This document shows positions 35,601-44,770 of a stretch of DNA of 64,000 nt, piece by piece. Numbering within the stretch: the first letter of the stretch is position 1; every line of letters starts with the position of its first letter. A model generated the notes under the pieces. The model was given only the letters and a program-made list of their open reading frames with translations, ran no database searches and was not told the DNA's origin. The position numbers and the translations under genes were made by a program. The DNA lies in contig WGUO01000020.1 in assembly GCA_014867205.1 (NCBI GenBank), positions 7,143 to 71,142 of the forward strand. Direction: 5' to 3'. This stretch comes from Muribaculaceae bacterium (GTDB lineage Bacteria > Bacteroidota > Bacteroidia > Bacteroidales > Muribaculaceae).

Positions 35601-37124
35601 TTATTTGCGTGAAGAAAGAAGTTTCTTAATGGCCCGGCCGGCATGATTCGCGATGTCGGAGGCGGTCATGCCGAACTCACCCAGTTCGTCGGCGGCCATG
35701 TCGCCTGCGAGACCGTGGGTATAGACGCCTATCGAGGCGGCATACTCGGGCTGGTATCCCTGTGCGAGGAATGCAGCGATTATGCCTGTCAGCACGTCGC
35801 CGGCGCCGGCTGTGGCCATGCCCGGGTTGCCGGTCTGGTTGAAGTAAACGCGGCCGGTTGGGCGCACCACGGCGGTGTAGTGACCCTTGAGCACGATTAT
35901 GATGTTGTATTTGCGCGAGATCTCGATGGCGGTCTTCAGGCGGTCTTCCGACGAGCGGTGCTCGCCGAACAGCCTGTCGAACTCGCCGATGTGCGGTGTG
36001 ATGATGGTCTTGGGGTGGAGTAGGGAGAGCATCGCCGGTCGCTGGGCGATGCAGTTCAGTGCGTCGGCGTCGAGCACGAGCGGCCCGGAGTAGCTTTGCA
36101 GCAGCCCTTCGAGGGCGTTGATTGTCACCTCTTGCGTGCCGATACCGGGGCCGGCGGCTACGGCCTGGTGGTTGTGGTGGATCGCCATCTGCGAGATGAT
36201 GTGCTCGTTGCGGTCAGGCTCGAACATGGCCTCGGGCACGGCGGTCTGGAGGATAGGCAGGCCGCGCTTGGCGCTGTGTACGGTGACGAGTCCGACACCG
36301 CTCTTCATGGCGGCGCGGGCCGACATCACGGCGGCACCGAACATACCCGTCGAGCCGGTGAAGAAGAGCGCTGAGCCGTAGTCGCGCTTGCCGGTGAAGG
36401 GGATGCGCTTATGCAGCAGTGGGGCGACATTGCGCTCGTCCATGACATAGAACTGTGTCTTTGCCTCCTTGATCTTTGTCTGGTCAAGGTCTATGTCGAG
36501 GAGTTTCCATTCGCCGAGCACCTGATAGTTTTCGGCGAAGAAGAATGCGAGTTTCGGAAGCTGGAAGGCGAGGGTGAGGTTGGCGTGCACCACGTCGCGC
36601 AGGTTTATGTTTGCGTTCCACTCGCACTGGAGGCCCGACGGTATGTCGATTGAGACGACAAAGGCTCCCGACTCGTTGATGTAGCGTGCCACGGCCACGA
36701 ATCCCCCCTTGAGCTGGCCGTCAAGGCCTGTGCCGAAAAGACCGTCGATCACGACGTCGTTCTGCCCGAGATAGGGCGGGTTGAAGGCGTGGGTGACCTC
36801 GGTGAAGTCGATGCCGTCCATGGCGATAAGCCGCTTGCATTCCTCGTCGCAGTCGTGCGAGAGTTTGCCGGTGACGTTGAAGAGGAATATCTCCACGCGA
36901 CGGTATCCCTGCTCGATAAGCATGCGGGCCACAGCGAGGGCGTCGCCGCCGTTGTTTCCGGGGCCGGCTATCACCACGATGCGCTGGCTCGGCAGAAAGC
37001 GTGAGATAATCTCGCAGCTCACCATGGTGGCCGCGCGCTCCATCAGTTCTATCGAACTGATTTGCTGGGCCTCGCAGGTGGCTGTGTCTATCTGGTGAAT
37101 TCCCTTGGAATCAATAATTTTCAT
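35601..37124 (-). CDS. nnr: NAD(P)H-hydrate epimerase/dehydratase, bifunctional
   Basis: About 507 residues from the ATG at 37124 (MKIIDSKGIHQIDTAT); an upstream in-frame ATG adds 19 residues with no family match. N-terminal epimerase (VVIAGPGNNGGDALAVARML), C-terminal ribokinase-like dehydratase (GPLVLDADALNC, TPHIGEFDRLFG, GNPGMATAGAGDVLTGIIAA). Repairs damaged NADH and NADPH hydrates with ADP. Own promoter upstream. Confidence 0.94.
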   Translation of the reverse strand: MKIIDSKGIHQIDTATCEAQQISSIELMERAATMVSCEIISRFLPSQRIVVIAGPGNNGGDALAVARMLIEQGYRRVEIFLFNVTGKLSHDCDEECKRLIAMDGIDFTEVTHAFNPPYLGQNDVVIDGLFGTGLDGQLKGGFVAVARYINESGAFVVSIDIPSGLQCEWNANINLRDVVHANLTLAFQLPKLAFFFAENYQVLGEWKLLDIDLDQTKIKEAKTQFYVMDERNVAPLLHKRIPFTGKRDYGSALFFTGSTGMFGAAVMSARAAMKSGVGLVTVHSAKRGLPILQTAVPEAMFEPDRNEHIISQMAIHHNHQAVAAGPGIGTQEVTINALEGLLQSYSGPLVLDADALNCIAQRPAMLSLLHPKTIITPHIGEFDRLFGEHRSSEDRLKTAIEISRKYNIIIVLKGHYTAVVRPTGRVYFNQTGNPGMATAGAGDVLTGIIAAFLAQGYQPEYAASIGVYTHGLAGDMAADELGEFGMTASDIANHAGRAIKKLLSSRK

Positions 37125-37201
37125 CAGTAGTCGGGTTATAGTATTCACAGGGAGTCGGGGGTCGGCCTGACAGGCGGACACACATTTTCCCTAAAGAAAT
37201 A

Positions 37202-37233
37202 CAAATTTACTCAAGTTAGCCGACTAATCCAAA
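37202..37233 (-). promoter_or_regulatory. Promoter of nnr
   Basis: TTTG 37233-37230, 20-base spacer, TAAATTTG 37209-37202 on the minus strand; transcript start expected near 37195, giving a leader of about 70 bases. Confidence 0.65.
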
Positions 37234-37286
37234 TTTTTTTCAACACAATAGGCACTTAGGCGTAGGCGTAGCCAGCCCTAGCCAGC

Positions 37287-39752
37287 CTACTCGCGGTAGT
37301 AGATGCGCTTGACGCGGGGGGAGATTGAGGTGAGGACCTCGTAGGGGATTGTGTCAAGCACGTCGGCGAGCCGCTGCAGCGGCGCGTTCGGGCCGAAGAT
37401 CTCTACAGGGTCACCGACCTTGCAGTCGATATCGGTAACATCGACCATGCAGGCATCCATGCAGATGTTGCCGACCGTCGGGGCCATCTTGCCATTGATG
37501 AATACGGAGACCGCTCCCCGTCCGAAGTGACGGTTCATGCCGTCGGCATAGCCGATAGGTATGGTGGCGACACGCGACTTGCGTGTCAGCACCCCGCGTC
37601 GGCCATAGCCGATAGTCTCACCCTCCTCCCATTCGCGGATAGCGATGATGACCGTGCGGAGCGTAGAGACGACGTCGAGCGGCTTCTCCATCTCCGGCGG
37701 GAGCGTGTTGGCTCCATAAAGGCCGATGCCGAGGCGTGCCATGTCATAATGATGCTCAGGGTAGCGAAGTATGCCGGCTGTGTTCAGCACATGCCGCAGA
37801 ATAGGATGTGACGAGCGCGACAGCATATACTCAGTGTACTGTGAGAACCGCCTCAACTGGAGCTCGGTGTAATCGTTCATGTCCGGGCAGTCGGAGGTGG
37901 CCAAATGCGAGAAGGTAGACTTGGCCGTCACCTCATCCGAGTTCTCGAGAATGTCCATCAGTTCCGGAAGTTCCTGCCATACGAAACCCATGCGGTGCAT
38001 ACCCGTGTCGAGCTTGATGTGGACCGGATAATCGGTGACGCCCGACTTGCGGGCCTCCTTGATGACATCATGCAGCATCTCGAACGAATAAATCTCCGGC
38101 TCGAGCCTATATGCGAACATAGACTTATAATTGACCACCTTGGGGTTCATCACCATGATCGGCATGGTTATTCCCTTCTGGCGCAGCTCGATACCCTCGT
38201 CGAGCACGGCGACGGCCAGGTATGCGGCCCCGCAGTCCTGAAGGGTCTTGGCGATCTCATAGCTGCCGGCGCCATAGCCCGAGGCCTTGACCATGCAGAC
38301 GACGCCTGTGCCTGCGGGCAGATGACGGCGGAAATAATTGAAATTGTTGACAATCGAGTCGAGGTTTACCTCAAGGACAGTCTCGTGCTTGCGCGTCTCG
38401 AGCATCTCTGCTATAGTGTCGAAACTGAACTCGGGCGAGCCCTTGAGCAGAATGGCCTCATCGGCGAAATCAGAAGTCGAGAGTGCGCTTAACATGGCGG
38501 CTGTGTCGGCATAGAACTCGGCATTATCTGGGAAAAGGGTGCGATGTGCGGTTATGGCCGGTCCGACGCCGATAAGACGGTTCACACCGGCCCGGGCTGT
38601 GAGTGCCGCTATATCGCGGTAAAGGGCGTCTGTATCGCCTGATTCGTGATGTATATCACTGAGAATCAGGGTGGCTGACTGGTTGGGCATCTTGCGGCGG
38701 CGCATGAAGTCGAGAGCCGGCCGCAGCGACGAGAAGTCGGATGTATAGGAATCGTGTATCACGCTGCAGCCGTTGACGCCCTCCGACACGTTGAGGCGCG
38801 TGCCGATCTTGTGCAGATGCGTGAAACGCTCGGCTATAGTGTCGCGGTCGATATCCTGCAGCAGCATGAAGGCAAGGGCATTGGCGGCATTCTCGATGTC
38901 GGCCTCATTCTCCAGCGGAGCCTTGAACGACGATATCTCTCCCCGGTAAGTGTACTCGACCAGCGTGTCGCTGTCCGATCTCTCGGCCCGGATGAAGATG
39001 TCGGCCTGCCGGTCCTCGGTCGACCATGTGAGTATCGGTGTGCCCGGTGCAGATGTCCTGACAGCCTCGCGCAGGATGGGGTAGTCGCTGCGGAATATGA
39101 CAGTGGTGGTCTGAGTCGTCGAGGCAAGGATGGCTTTCTCGGCGGCCTTCTCGGCATCAGAGGCGAATCCCTCAGAATGAGCCTCGCCAATATTGGTGAT
39201 GATCACCGTGTCGGGGCGTATGCAGGCAGCGAGTGCCTGCATCTCTCCCGGGCGTGAGATACCGGCCTCGATCACTCCGAGTCGTGTCGAGCGGTTAAGT
39301 TCCCACATGGAGAGAGGCACGCCGATCTGAGAGTTATAGCTTCGTGGAGAACGGGAGATGTCGGAGAGGGGTTCCATAAGCTGGAAAATCCACTCCTTGA
39401 GTGTAGTCTTGCCCCGGCTTCCGGTAATGGCCAGGATGTGTCCTGAGAAGTCGTCGCGGCGTGCCGCGACACGCTGCAGCGCGGCTATGGTATCCGGCAC
39501 GACAATAAAGTTCGCGTCTGAGTCGCGCAGGCGAGCCGGTATATGGTTTACCACGAAGTTGCGGACTCCCCGGTCATAGAGGTCGGCTATGAACCGGTGG
39601 CCGTCGTTTCCTTTGGTCGGTATTGCAAAAAACAGGGTGTCGTCGGCAGTCTCGAGCGAGCGTGAGTCAGTCAGCAGGTGCCTGATTTTCATGTCGGCCG
39701 CGGGAGTCTCCGCCCCGAGTGTCGCGGCAATCTCTTTGATAGATAGTTCCAT
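37287..39752 (-). CDS. MurF ligase-alanine racemase fusion
   Basis: 821 residues. First half MurF: GSRGKTTLKEW (ATP loop), VIEAGISRPGEM, VIHDSYTSDFSS. Second half alanine racemase: PLP lysine K489 in CMVKASGYGAGSYEI, catalytic Tyr in TIGYGRRG-like ETIGYGRRGVL, and GNICMDACMVDVTD. One chain makes D-Ala and adds D-Ala-D-Ala to UDP-MurNAc-tripeptide, a fusion typical of Bacteroidetes. A TAATTTTGC -7 box is at 39821-39813. Single gene, after an RNA candidate on the same strand. Confidence 0.96.
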   Translation of the reverse strand: MELSIKEIAATLGAETPAADMKIRHLLTDSRSLETADDTLFFAIPTKGNDGHRFIADLYDRGVRNFVVNHIPARLRDSDANFIVVPDTIAALQRVAARRDDFSGHILAITGSRGKTTLKEWIFQLMEPLSDISRSPRSYNSQIGVPLSMWELNRSTRLGVIEAGISRPGEMQALAACIRPDTVIITNIGEAHSEGFASDAEKAAEKAILASTTQTTTVIFRSDYPILREAVRTSAPGTPILTWSTEDRQADIFIRAERSDSDTLVEYTYRGEISSFKAPLENEADIENAANALAFMLLQDIDRDTIAERFTHLHKIGTRLNVSEGVNGCSVIHDSYTSDFSSLRPALDFMRRRKMPNQSATLILSDIHHESGDTDALYRDIAALTARAGVNRLIGVGPAITAHRTLFPDNAEFYADTAAMLSALSTSDFADEAILLKGSPEFSFDTIAEMLETRKHETVLEVNLDSIVNNFNYFRRHLPAGTGVVCMVKASGYGAGSYEIAKTLQDCGAAYLAVAVLDEGIELRQKGITMPIMVMNPKVVNYKSMFAYRLEPEIYSFEMLHDVIKEARKSGVTDYPVHIKLDTGMHRMGFVWQELPELMDILENSDEVTAKSTFSHLATSDCPDMNDYTELQLRRFSQYTEYMLSRSSHPILRHVLNTAGILRYPEHHYDMARLGIGLYGANTLPPEMEKPLDVVSTLRTVIIAIREWEEGETIGYGRRGVLTRKSRVATIPIGYADGMNRHFGRGAVSVFINGKMAPTVGNICMDACMVDVTDIDCKVGDPVEIFGPNAPLQRLADVLDTIPYEVLTSISPRVKRIYYRE

Positions 39753-39856
39753 GTCAATGGTGTCTTGCAGGCCGTCGCGTCGTGGCGCACGGCATTGTGT
39801 GTCAAACAGACTGCAAAATTAGCAAAAAATAGCCTAACATGTACACAAATGCCTAT

Positions 39857-40080
39857 AAAAAACAAAGGCGCATCACTGCGCCTTTGCTTTCCGACTGCTC
39901 TCGAAATCCTTCGAAAGACAACCGTGGGTCCTAATTCTAATTAAACTATTAATCCATAACTTTACTAATGCAACAATAAATTGTCAATGAAACGATATAT
40001 GCGATATACTTTTTCTTATGTCCATTGATGATTACTGCTAATCATCGCGTCTCGGCGGTGTCACCGCGACCCCGCTTTCG
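39857..40080 (-). ncRNA. Candidate structured RNA, 6S-like end pairing
   Basis: Between surE and murF-alr, with its own promoter (40086-40118) and terminator (39863-39886). Near the 5' end TCGAAAG (40081-40075) pairs with CTTTCGA (39917-39911), and GGGTC (40072-40068) with GACCC (39930-39926), closing a long stem. Inside are a GCGGT/ACCGC hairpin and a GATGATTA/TAATCATC hairpin. No convincing reading frame. Length about 224 bases with the terminator tail. The closed-end layout is like 6S RNA, but identity is unproven and it could be another Bacteroidales RNA. Confidence 0.5.
39863..39886 (-). terminator. Terminator of the RNA candidate
   Basis: 10-bp perfect stem (39863-39872 / 39877-39886) with a 4-base loop; minus strand continues TTTTTTATA. 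It lies 111 bases before the murF-alr start. Confidence 0.85.
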
Positions 40081-40085
40081 ACGTT

Positions 40086-40118
40086 GCAAAATTAGTCTAT
40101 CCGTACCATTTCACCAAA
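40086..40118 (-). promoter_or_regulatory. Promoter of the RNA candidate
   Basis: TTTG 40118-40115, 20-base spacer, TAATTTTGC 40094-40086 on the minus strand, an exact sigma-ABfr match. Confidence 0.65.
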
Positions 40119-40191
40119 AAATCCAATACTAATTTTAACAGTTTAGGGATTCAAAATTGTTAAAAATGTTAAAAATTGGTCTAATGGGGAT

Positions 40192-40986
40192 TTATTTGGT
40201 TAATTTGATGTGAATATTGTAGTCGGCGACTGCTTTCTCGAGCCATTCGACATTGCGGCAAATGTCGGTAGAACGCTCAATGGCTACGGGAACGACCGAT
40301 ATCATGCCGTGTGCGAGCGCCCACTCGTCGGTCGATGTATTGTCAGGCTCAAGGTTCTCGTACTTTCCCGTGAGCCAGTAGAACTTGCGGCCCGACGGGT
40401 CGGTATAGACCTTATACTCGTCGTTCCATCTGCCTTCGCAGGGAGTGCATATCCTCATTTCGGCGGGTAGATGGTGAATGTTCGGCACATTGACGTTGAG
40501 GGCGATGTCGCGCGGAAGTCCATGTCGCAGCGTGGCCTCGACCAGTATGTCGATCGCAAGCATGCATGGCGTGAAATCTGCATCCATGGCGTGGTCGGTG
40601 AGCGAGAAGCCTATGGATGGTATTCCGAAGGCCGCCCCCTCCATAGCCGCGCCCATCGTGCCGGAATAGAGCACGTTGATCGCTGAGTTGGAACCGTGGT
40701 TTATGCCGGCCACCACCAGGTCGGGTGTCCGGTCGAGTATGTGGTGCATGGCGAGCTTTATGCAGTCTACTGGCGTGCCTGACACATTATACATCCTGGC
40801 CCCATTATAGTCGGGCAGCGAGTTTATTCGGAGCGGGGCATTGACTGTTATGGCCATAGACTGGCCGGACTGTGGATGCTCGGGGCAGACGCATACCACC
40901 TCGCCGAATTTTACAAGCCGGTCGATGAGCGCATGCACTCCAGGTGCGACATATGAGTCGTCGTTGCTTACAAGTATGAGGGGCAT
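40192..40986 (-). CDS. surE: 5'/3'-nucleotidase SurE
   Basis: 264 residues. Metal-dependent phosphatase on nucleoside monophosphates. N-terminal PLILVSNDDSYVAPGVHAL (metal aspartates), VCPEHPQSGQSMAIT, GTPVDCIKLA and SGINHGSN-type VAGINHGSNSAINVLYSGTM. C-terminal region slightly longer than in E. coli. Third gene of an mtaB-GT2-surE run; 47-base gap before it with GATGAATGATGA repeats. Confidence 0.95.
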   Translation of the reverse strand: MPLILVSNDDSYVAPGVHALIDRLVKFGEVVCVCPEHPQSGQSMAITVNAPLRINSLPDYNGARMYNVSGTPVDCIKLAMHHILDRTPDLVVAGINHGSNSAINVLYSGTMGAAMEGAAFGIPSIGFSLTDHAMDADFTPCMLAIDILVEATLRHGLPRDIALNVNVPNIHHLPAEMRICTPCEGRWNDEYKVYTDPSGRKFYWLTGKYENLEPDNTSTDEWALAHGMISVVPVAIERSTDICRNVEWLEKAVADYNIHIKLTK

Positions 40987-41033
40987 AGGTATTTATTAAT
41001 GATGAATGATGAGTGATGAATTATTAATGGGGG

Positions 41034-42035
41034 TTAGGGGAGGAGGGATTTGCGGCGGAGTAGGTAGCGGGAGAGGACCGCGTTGCGGTTTGCGCCCGGC
41101 AGGCTGCTGAGGGTGTCGCGGTCGGGGAAATCCGTGTATTCCCGCCGCATGCGGCGGAAGTCACTGTGCGCACGCAGTATGGCGCGCGCATTCGGCATGT
41201 CGCCCTTGAGCAGGAACATGCCGAAGGCCAGTGTGTCGGCCAGCCGGCGCATGAACAGTACCCGTCTTCCCTTTGCCCTCGGCAGGTTCTTGTGTAGCAG
41301 CAGCAGGTTGTTGCGGAAGTTCAGGTATGTCTTCTGCGGGTTTCCCTGGTTGAGCGAGGCTCCGCCGACATGATAGACATGCGAGTCAGTGATTGCGCAG
41401 ACGCCCAGGCCGGCATTGTGCACGCGGCAGCAGAGGTCTATCTCCTCCATATGTGCGAAAAACTTCGGGTCGAGTCCGCCGAGGCGGCGGTACACGTCGC
41501 GCGGCATCGAGAGGCAGGCACCCGAGGCCCAGGCCACGTTTACCGGTGCGCCGTCATACTGGCCGTTGTCTTTCTCCACGACATCAAAGAGGCGTCCGCG
41601 GCAGTAGGGGTATCCCAATGAGTCGAGATAACCGCCGGCCGCCCCGGCATATTCAAAGCTCGTCCGGTCGCGGTAACTGAGAATCTTGGGCTGCACGGCG
41701 CCGACGTCGGGATTCTGCTCAAGAAATGACAGGATGGGCTGCCACCAGCCCTCCGTGACCTCTACATCGGAGTTCAGGAGCGTCACATAGGGATAGTCAG
41801 CCTGCTCTATAGCCAGGTTGTAGCCCTCGGCAAACCCGTAATTGCGGTCGAGCCTGATTATCCTGACCTCGGGGTGATTCTCGCGGATCCAGGCCACTGA
41901 GCCGTCGGCCGAGCCGTTGTCGGCAACGATCAGGTCTGCCTCGTCGCTGACAGTCAGCCGCGAGGCTGTCGGCAGAAACTTCTTGAGAAGTTCCAGGCCG
42001 TTCCAGTTGAGTATTATGACACCTAATTTCTTCAT
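41034..42035 (-). CDS. Glycosyltransferase family 2 (rhamnosyltransferase-like)
   Basis: 333 residues. LGVIILNWNGLELLKKFLP then ADNGSADGSVAWIRENHP, metal motif LLNSDVEVTEGW, and GACLSMPRDVYRRLGGLDPKFF with AHMEEIDLCCRVHNAG, the conserved ED-like acceptor site. C-terminal part carries LNFRNNLLLLHKNLP, common in GT2 family members. Likely lipopolysaccharide or rhamnan building. Lies 7 bases after mtaB and is conserved beside surE/mtaB in Bacteroidales. Confidence 0.9.
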   Translation of the reverse strand: MKKLGVIILNWNGLELLKKFLPTASRLTVSDEADLIVADNGSADGSVAWIRENHPEVRIIRLDRNYGFAEGYNLAIEQADYPYVTLLNSDVEVTEGWWQPILSFLEQNPDVGAVQPKILSYRDRTSFEYAGAAGGYLDSLGYPYCRGRLFDVVEKDNGQYDGAPVNVAWASGACLSMPRDVYRRLGGLDPKFFAHMEEIDLCCRVHNAGLGVCAITDSHVYHVGGASLNQGNPQKTYLNFRNNLLLLHKNLPRAKGRRVLFMRRLADTLAFGMFLLKGDMPNARAILRAHSDFRRMRREYTDFPDRDTLSSLPGANRNAVLSRYLLRRKSLLP

Positions 42036-42042
42036 GCGTTTT

Positions 42043-43371
42043 CTATTGGGCCGATGATATGTTGGCGTCGCTGAGGGTGACTCGGGTCACGGTATTGACG
42101 AGTGCGGGGTCGAAAGGTGCCTCAACGCGTATATAGTTCTCGGTGAAGCCGTGCATCATGAGTCCCGGGCGGGGCGTGGAGAGGTCGATTCTTGCTGAAT
42201 GGACAGGTGACTCCCAGAGCACGCTTGCCTCGCGGCCTATGTGCGCCTTGACAAATGCCGCGTGCTTGCGTTCGGAAATCTCCATCAGTTCGGCGGTGCG
42301 GCGGTGCTTCTCTTCCTGACTCACGGCGTGTCCGATCATCAGGGCCTTGGTGCCGGGACGCTCGGAATATGGGAAGCAGTGCAGGCGTGTCACGTCGAGC
42401 GACTCTATGAAATCGCGTCCCCGGCGCCACTCGTCGTCGGTCTCGCCACGGGCTCCGGCTATTACATCAACGCCTATGAAGGCGTCAGGGATCAGTTTTC
42501 GTATCAACTCGATGCGCGAGCGGAAGAGCGCGGTGCCATAGCGACGGTTCATGAGCCGCAGCACTGCGTCCGAGCCGGCCTGGAGCGGTATGTGGAAATG
42601 AGGCATGAAGGCGCGTGCCTCGCCGGCTATCCATTCGAGAATCTCCTCGGTAAGCAGGTTCGGCTCAATCGATGATATGCGGTAGCGCTCGATGCCCTCG
42701 ACCGAGTCGAGCGCGCGGAGCAGGTCGATGAGTCTCTCGCCTGTGTCGCGGCCGAAGTCGCCGATGTTGACTCCGGTGATTACAATCTCGCGGCCCCCCT
42801 CGGCTGCGACTCCGCGGGCTATTTCGGTGATCTCCGAGACAGTGCCCGAGCGGGAGCGCCCGCGTGCGTAGGGGATGGTGCAGTAGGTACAGAAATAGTC
42901 ACAGCCATCCTGCACCTTAAGGAAATAGCGGGTGCGGTCGCCACGTTCGCACGAGGGCATGAACTCGCGTATCTCGAGCGGCGGGGTCACTTCAATCTGC
43001 TGCGTGCGGGTCTCCATCCAGCGGTCAAGATATTGCGCGATGCGCAGTTTCTCGTTGGAGCCGAGCACCACGGCCACGCCCGGCATGGCGGCTATCTCGC
43101 CGGGCTTGAGCTGGGCGTAGCAGCCGGTCACGACAATGGTTGCCTGAGGCCACTCCTTGGAGATGCGGCGTATCAGCTGGCGTCCCTTCTTGTCGGCCAT
43201 CTCGGTGACCGAGCAGGTGTTCACCACCACGAGGTCGGGGGTCTCGCCCTCGGCTGCGCGCGTGATGCCGCGGGCCTCGAGCATCTTGCCGATCGTCGAG
43301 GTCTCCGAGAAATTGAGTTTGCAGCCCAATGTGTGGTAGGCGGCCTTAAGTTTGGTCCTGTTTTCTGTCAT
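42043..43371 (-). CDS. mtaB: tRNA t6A37 methylthiotransferase MtaB
   Basis: About 442 residues from the ATG at 43371 (MTENRTKLKAAYHTLGCKLN); an ATG 10 codons earlier exists but is upstream of the conserved start. Adds the 2-methylthio group to t6A37 of tRNA-Lys. Cluster cysteines in TLGCKLN, NTCSVTE and TGCYAQ; radical-SAM motif DGCDYFCTYCTIPYARGR; C-terminal TRAM-like region. It is a paralogue of MiaB at 4.9 kb. A TAATTTTGC -7 box is at 43396-43388. Confidence 0.94.
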   Translation of the reverse strand: MTENRTKLKAAYHTLGCKLNFSETSTIGKMLEARGITRAAEGETPDLVVVNTCSVTEMADKKGRQLIRRISKEWPQATIVVTGCYAQLKPGEIAAMPGVAVVLGSNEKLRIAQYLDRWMETRTQQIEVTPPLEIREFMPSCERGDRTRYFLKVQDGCDYFCTYCTIPYARGRSRSGTVSEITEIARGVAAEGGREIVITGVNIGDFGRDTGERLIDLLRALDSVEGIERYRISSIEPNLLTEEILEWIAGEARAFMPHFHIPLQAGSDAVLRLMNRRYGTALFRSRIELIRKLIPDAFIGVDVIAGARGETDDEWRRGRDFIESLDVTRLHCFPYSERPGTKALMIGHAVSQEEKHRRTAELMEISERKHAAFVKAHIGREASVLWESPVHSARIDLSTPRPGLMMHGFTENYIRVEAPFDPALVNTVTRVTLSDANISSAQ

Positions 43372-43437
43372 TATGCAAAAATCTGACGCAAAATTAACCA
43401 AAAAATACCGTATTATTGAAAAAAACTCGATAAACTA

Positions 43438-43470
43438 TTGACAAAGGGGGTCTCCATTTATTAACTTTGC
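43438..43470 (+). promoter_or_regulatory. Promoter of the ftsX-uppP-truB operon
   Basis: TTG 43438-43440, 21-base spacer, TAACTTTGC 43462-43470. Start ATG of ftsX is 61 bases downstream. Confidence 0.65.
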
Positions 43471-43530
43471 GGCAATATTTCGGAATAGCGCGGATGAAGA
43501 GTGTTTCTTCATCGGCGTTGCCATATATCT

Positions 43531-44409
43531 ATGAAGACAAACAAGGAGATCAAGATATCCTATTGGGCGCATCACCTCACCACCATAATCAGCGTTACGC
43601 TGGTGCTCGTGCTGATGGGGATAATAGCGTTGATATGGATCAGCGCGGACACTGAGACGCGCCGGCTTAAGGAGCGCATAGAGCTCAGCGTGATAATGGC
43701 CGACACGATACCCGACAGCGGCGCGGCCACACTTGCCCGCGAGATCGCGGCCAAGCCCTATGCCCGCAACGTCACGGTGGTGAGCAAGGAGCAGGCGCTC
43801 CGCAACTGGACTGCCGACACGGGCGAGGACCTGCAGGAACTGTTCGGAGTCAACCCGCTTTCAGGCGAGGTCACTTTCGGCATCAGCGCCGACTACGCCT
43901 CGGCCGCACAGATATCGCGCATAGAGGCCGAGCTCTCGCGTATGCCTGGCGTCGAGGGTGTGTCAAGTCCCGATGCTGAGATGGTCGATTCGATGAACGA
44001 GAACATCTCGCGGCTCACGGTGATACTCGGCATCGTGGCCGGCATAATGATGGTAATCTCCTTTGTGCTGATCAACAATACAGTCCACCTCACGATATAC
44101 TCCCGTCGGTTCACGATACACACCATGCAGCTCGTTGGCGCGACCAACGGCTTCATCCGGCGCCCCGTGATACTTGACAACATGCTTGCCGGTCTTATCG
44201 CCGGTCTGGTTGCCTCGGCGCTGATAGCCCTCTCGATGGTTGTGGCCAAGGAGTCCGGGCTGCCCGATGTTGCCTCGTATGTGGGCTGGTGCGCATATGG
44301 CATAGTGGCCGGTGCCCTCGTACTGGCAGGTGTGCTGCTCTGCGCGCTCGCCTCGTGGATCTCGGCCAATGTATATCTGCGCAAGGATTACGACCAGCTC
44401 TTCAGCTGA
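43531..44409 (+). CDS. ftsX: Cell-division protein FtsX
   Basis: 292 residues from the ATG at 43531 (MKTNKEIKISYWAHHLTTIISV). Four membrane helices: one near residues 15-40, then a periplasmic loop (LIMADTIPDSGAAT; SKEQALRNW), then three at about 175-200, 220-250 and 260-285. FtsX pairs with the ATPase FtsE to activate cell-wall hydrolases at the septum. No ftsE lies nearby, normal for this group. First gene of the operon. Confidence 0.88.
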   Translation: MKTNKEIKISYWAHHLTTIISVTLVLVLMGIIALIWISADTETRRLKERIELSVIMADTIPDSGAATLAREIAAKPYARNVTVVSKEQALRNWTADTGEDLQELFGVNPLSGEVTFGISADYASAAQISRIEAELSRMPGVEGVSSPDAEMVDSMNENISRLTVILGIVAGIMMVISFVLINNTVHLTIYSRRFTIHTMQLVGATNGFIRRPVILDNMLAGLIAGLVASALIALSMVVAKESGLPDVASYVGWCAYGIVAGALVLAGVLLCALASWISANVYLRKDYDQLFS

Positions 44410-44447
44410 ACAGGAGGGGCTCAGCCTCCGTTTTCAGAAAAACAGAC

Positions 44448-44717
44448 ATGAATATGGATACAAATATAGAAAAGCCCGCACACAGGGCACGCGTCCAGAT
44501 GCCGTTCGGCAAGACCAACTTCCTGATGATGGGGGGCTGTCTGCTGCTCATCATAGTGGGATTCCTGCTGATGAGCGGCGGCGGATCGTCGAGCGACACC
44601 ACGTTTAATCCCGAGATCTTCAGCACCCGCCGCATAGTGGTCGGCCCCGCGCTGACATTCCTCGGATTCCTGCTCATGGCCTTCGCCATCATCTGGACAC
44701 CCCGCAAGAAGAAATAA
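44448..44717 (+). CDS. DUF3098 small membrane protein
   Basis: 89 residues, two membrane helices (NFLMMGGCLLLIIVGFLLM and VVGPALTFLGFLLMAFAII) joined by a Gly/Ser-rich loop, basic C-terminus. Conserved between ftsX and uppP in Bacteroidetes; role unknown. Starts 38 bases after ftsX. The chosen ATG follows an AACAGAC leader; longer in-frame readings use FtsX DNA in another frame and were discarded. Confidence 0.85.
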   Translation: MNMDTNIEKPAHRARVQMPFGKTNFLMMGGCLLLIIVGFLLMSGGGSSSDTTFNPEIFSTRRIVVGPALTFLGFLLMAFAIIWTPRKKK

Positions 44718-44770
44718 AAATAATCAATGCGGCATCCGCGAGGATGGCCGCGATAACCCTCAGCATAAAA

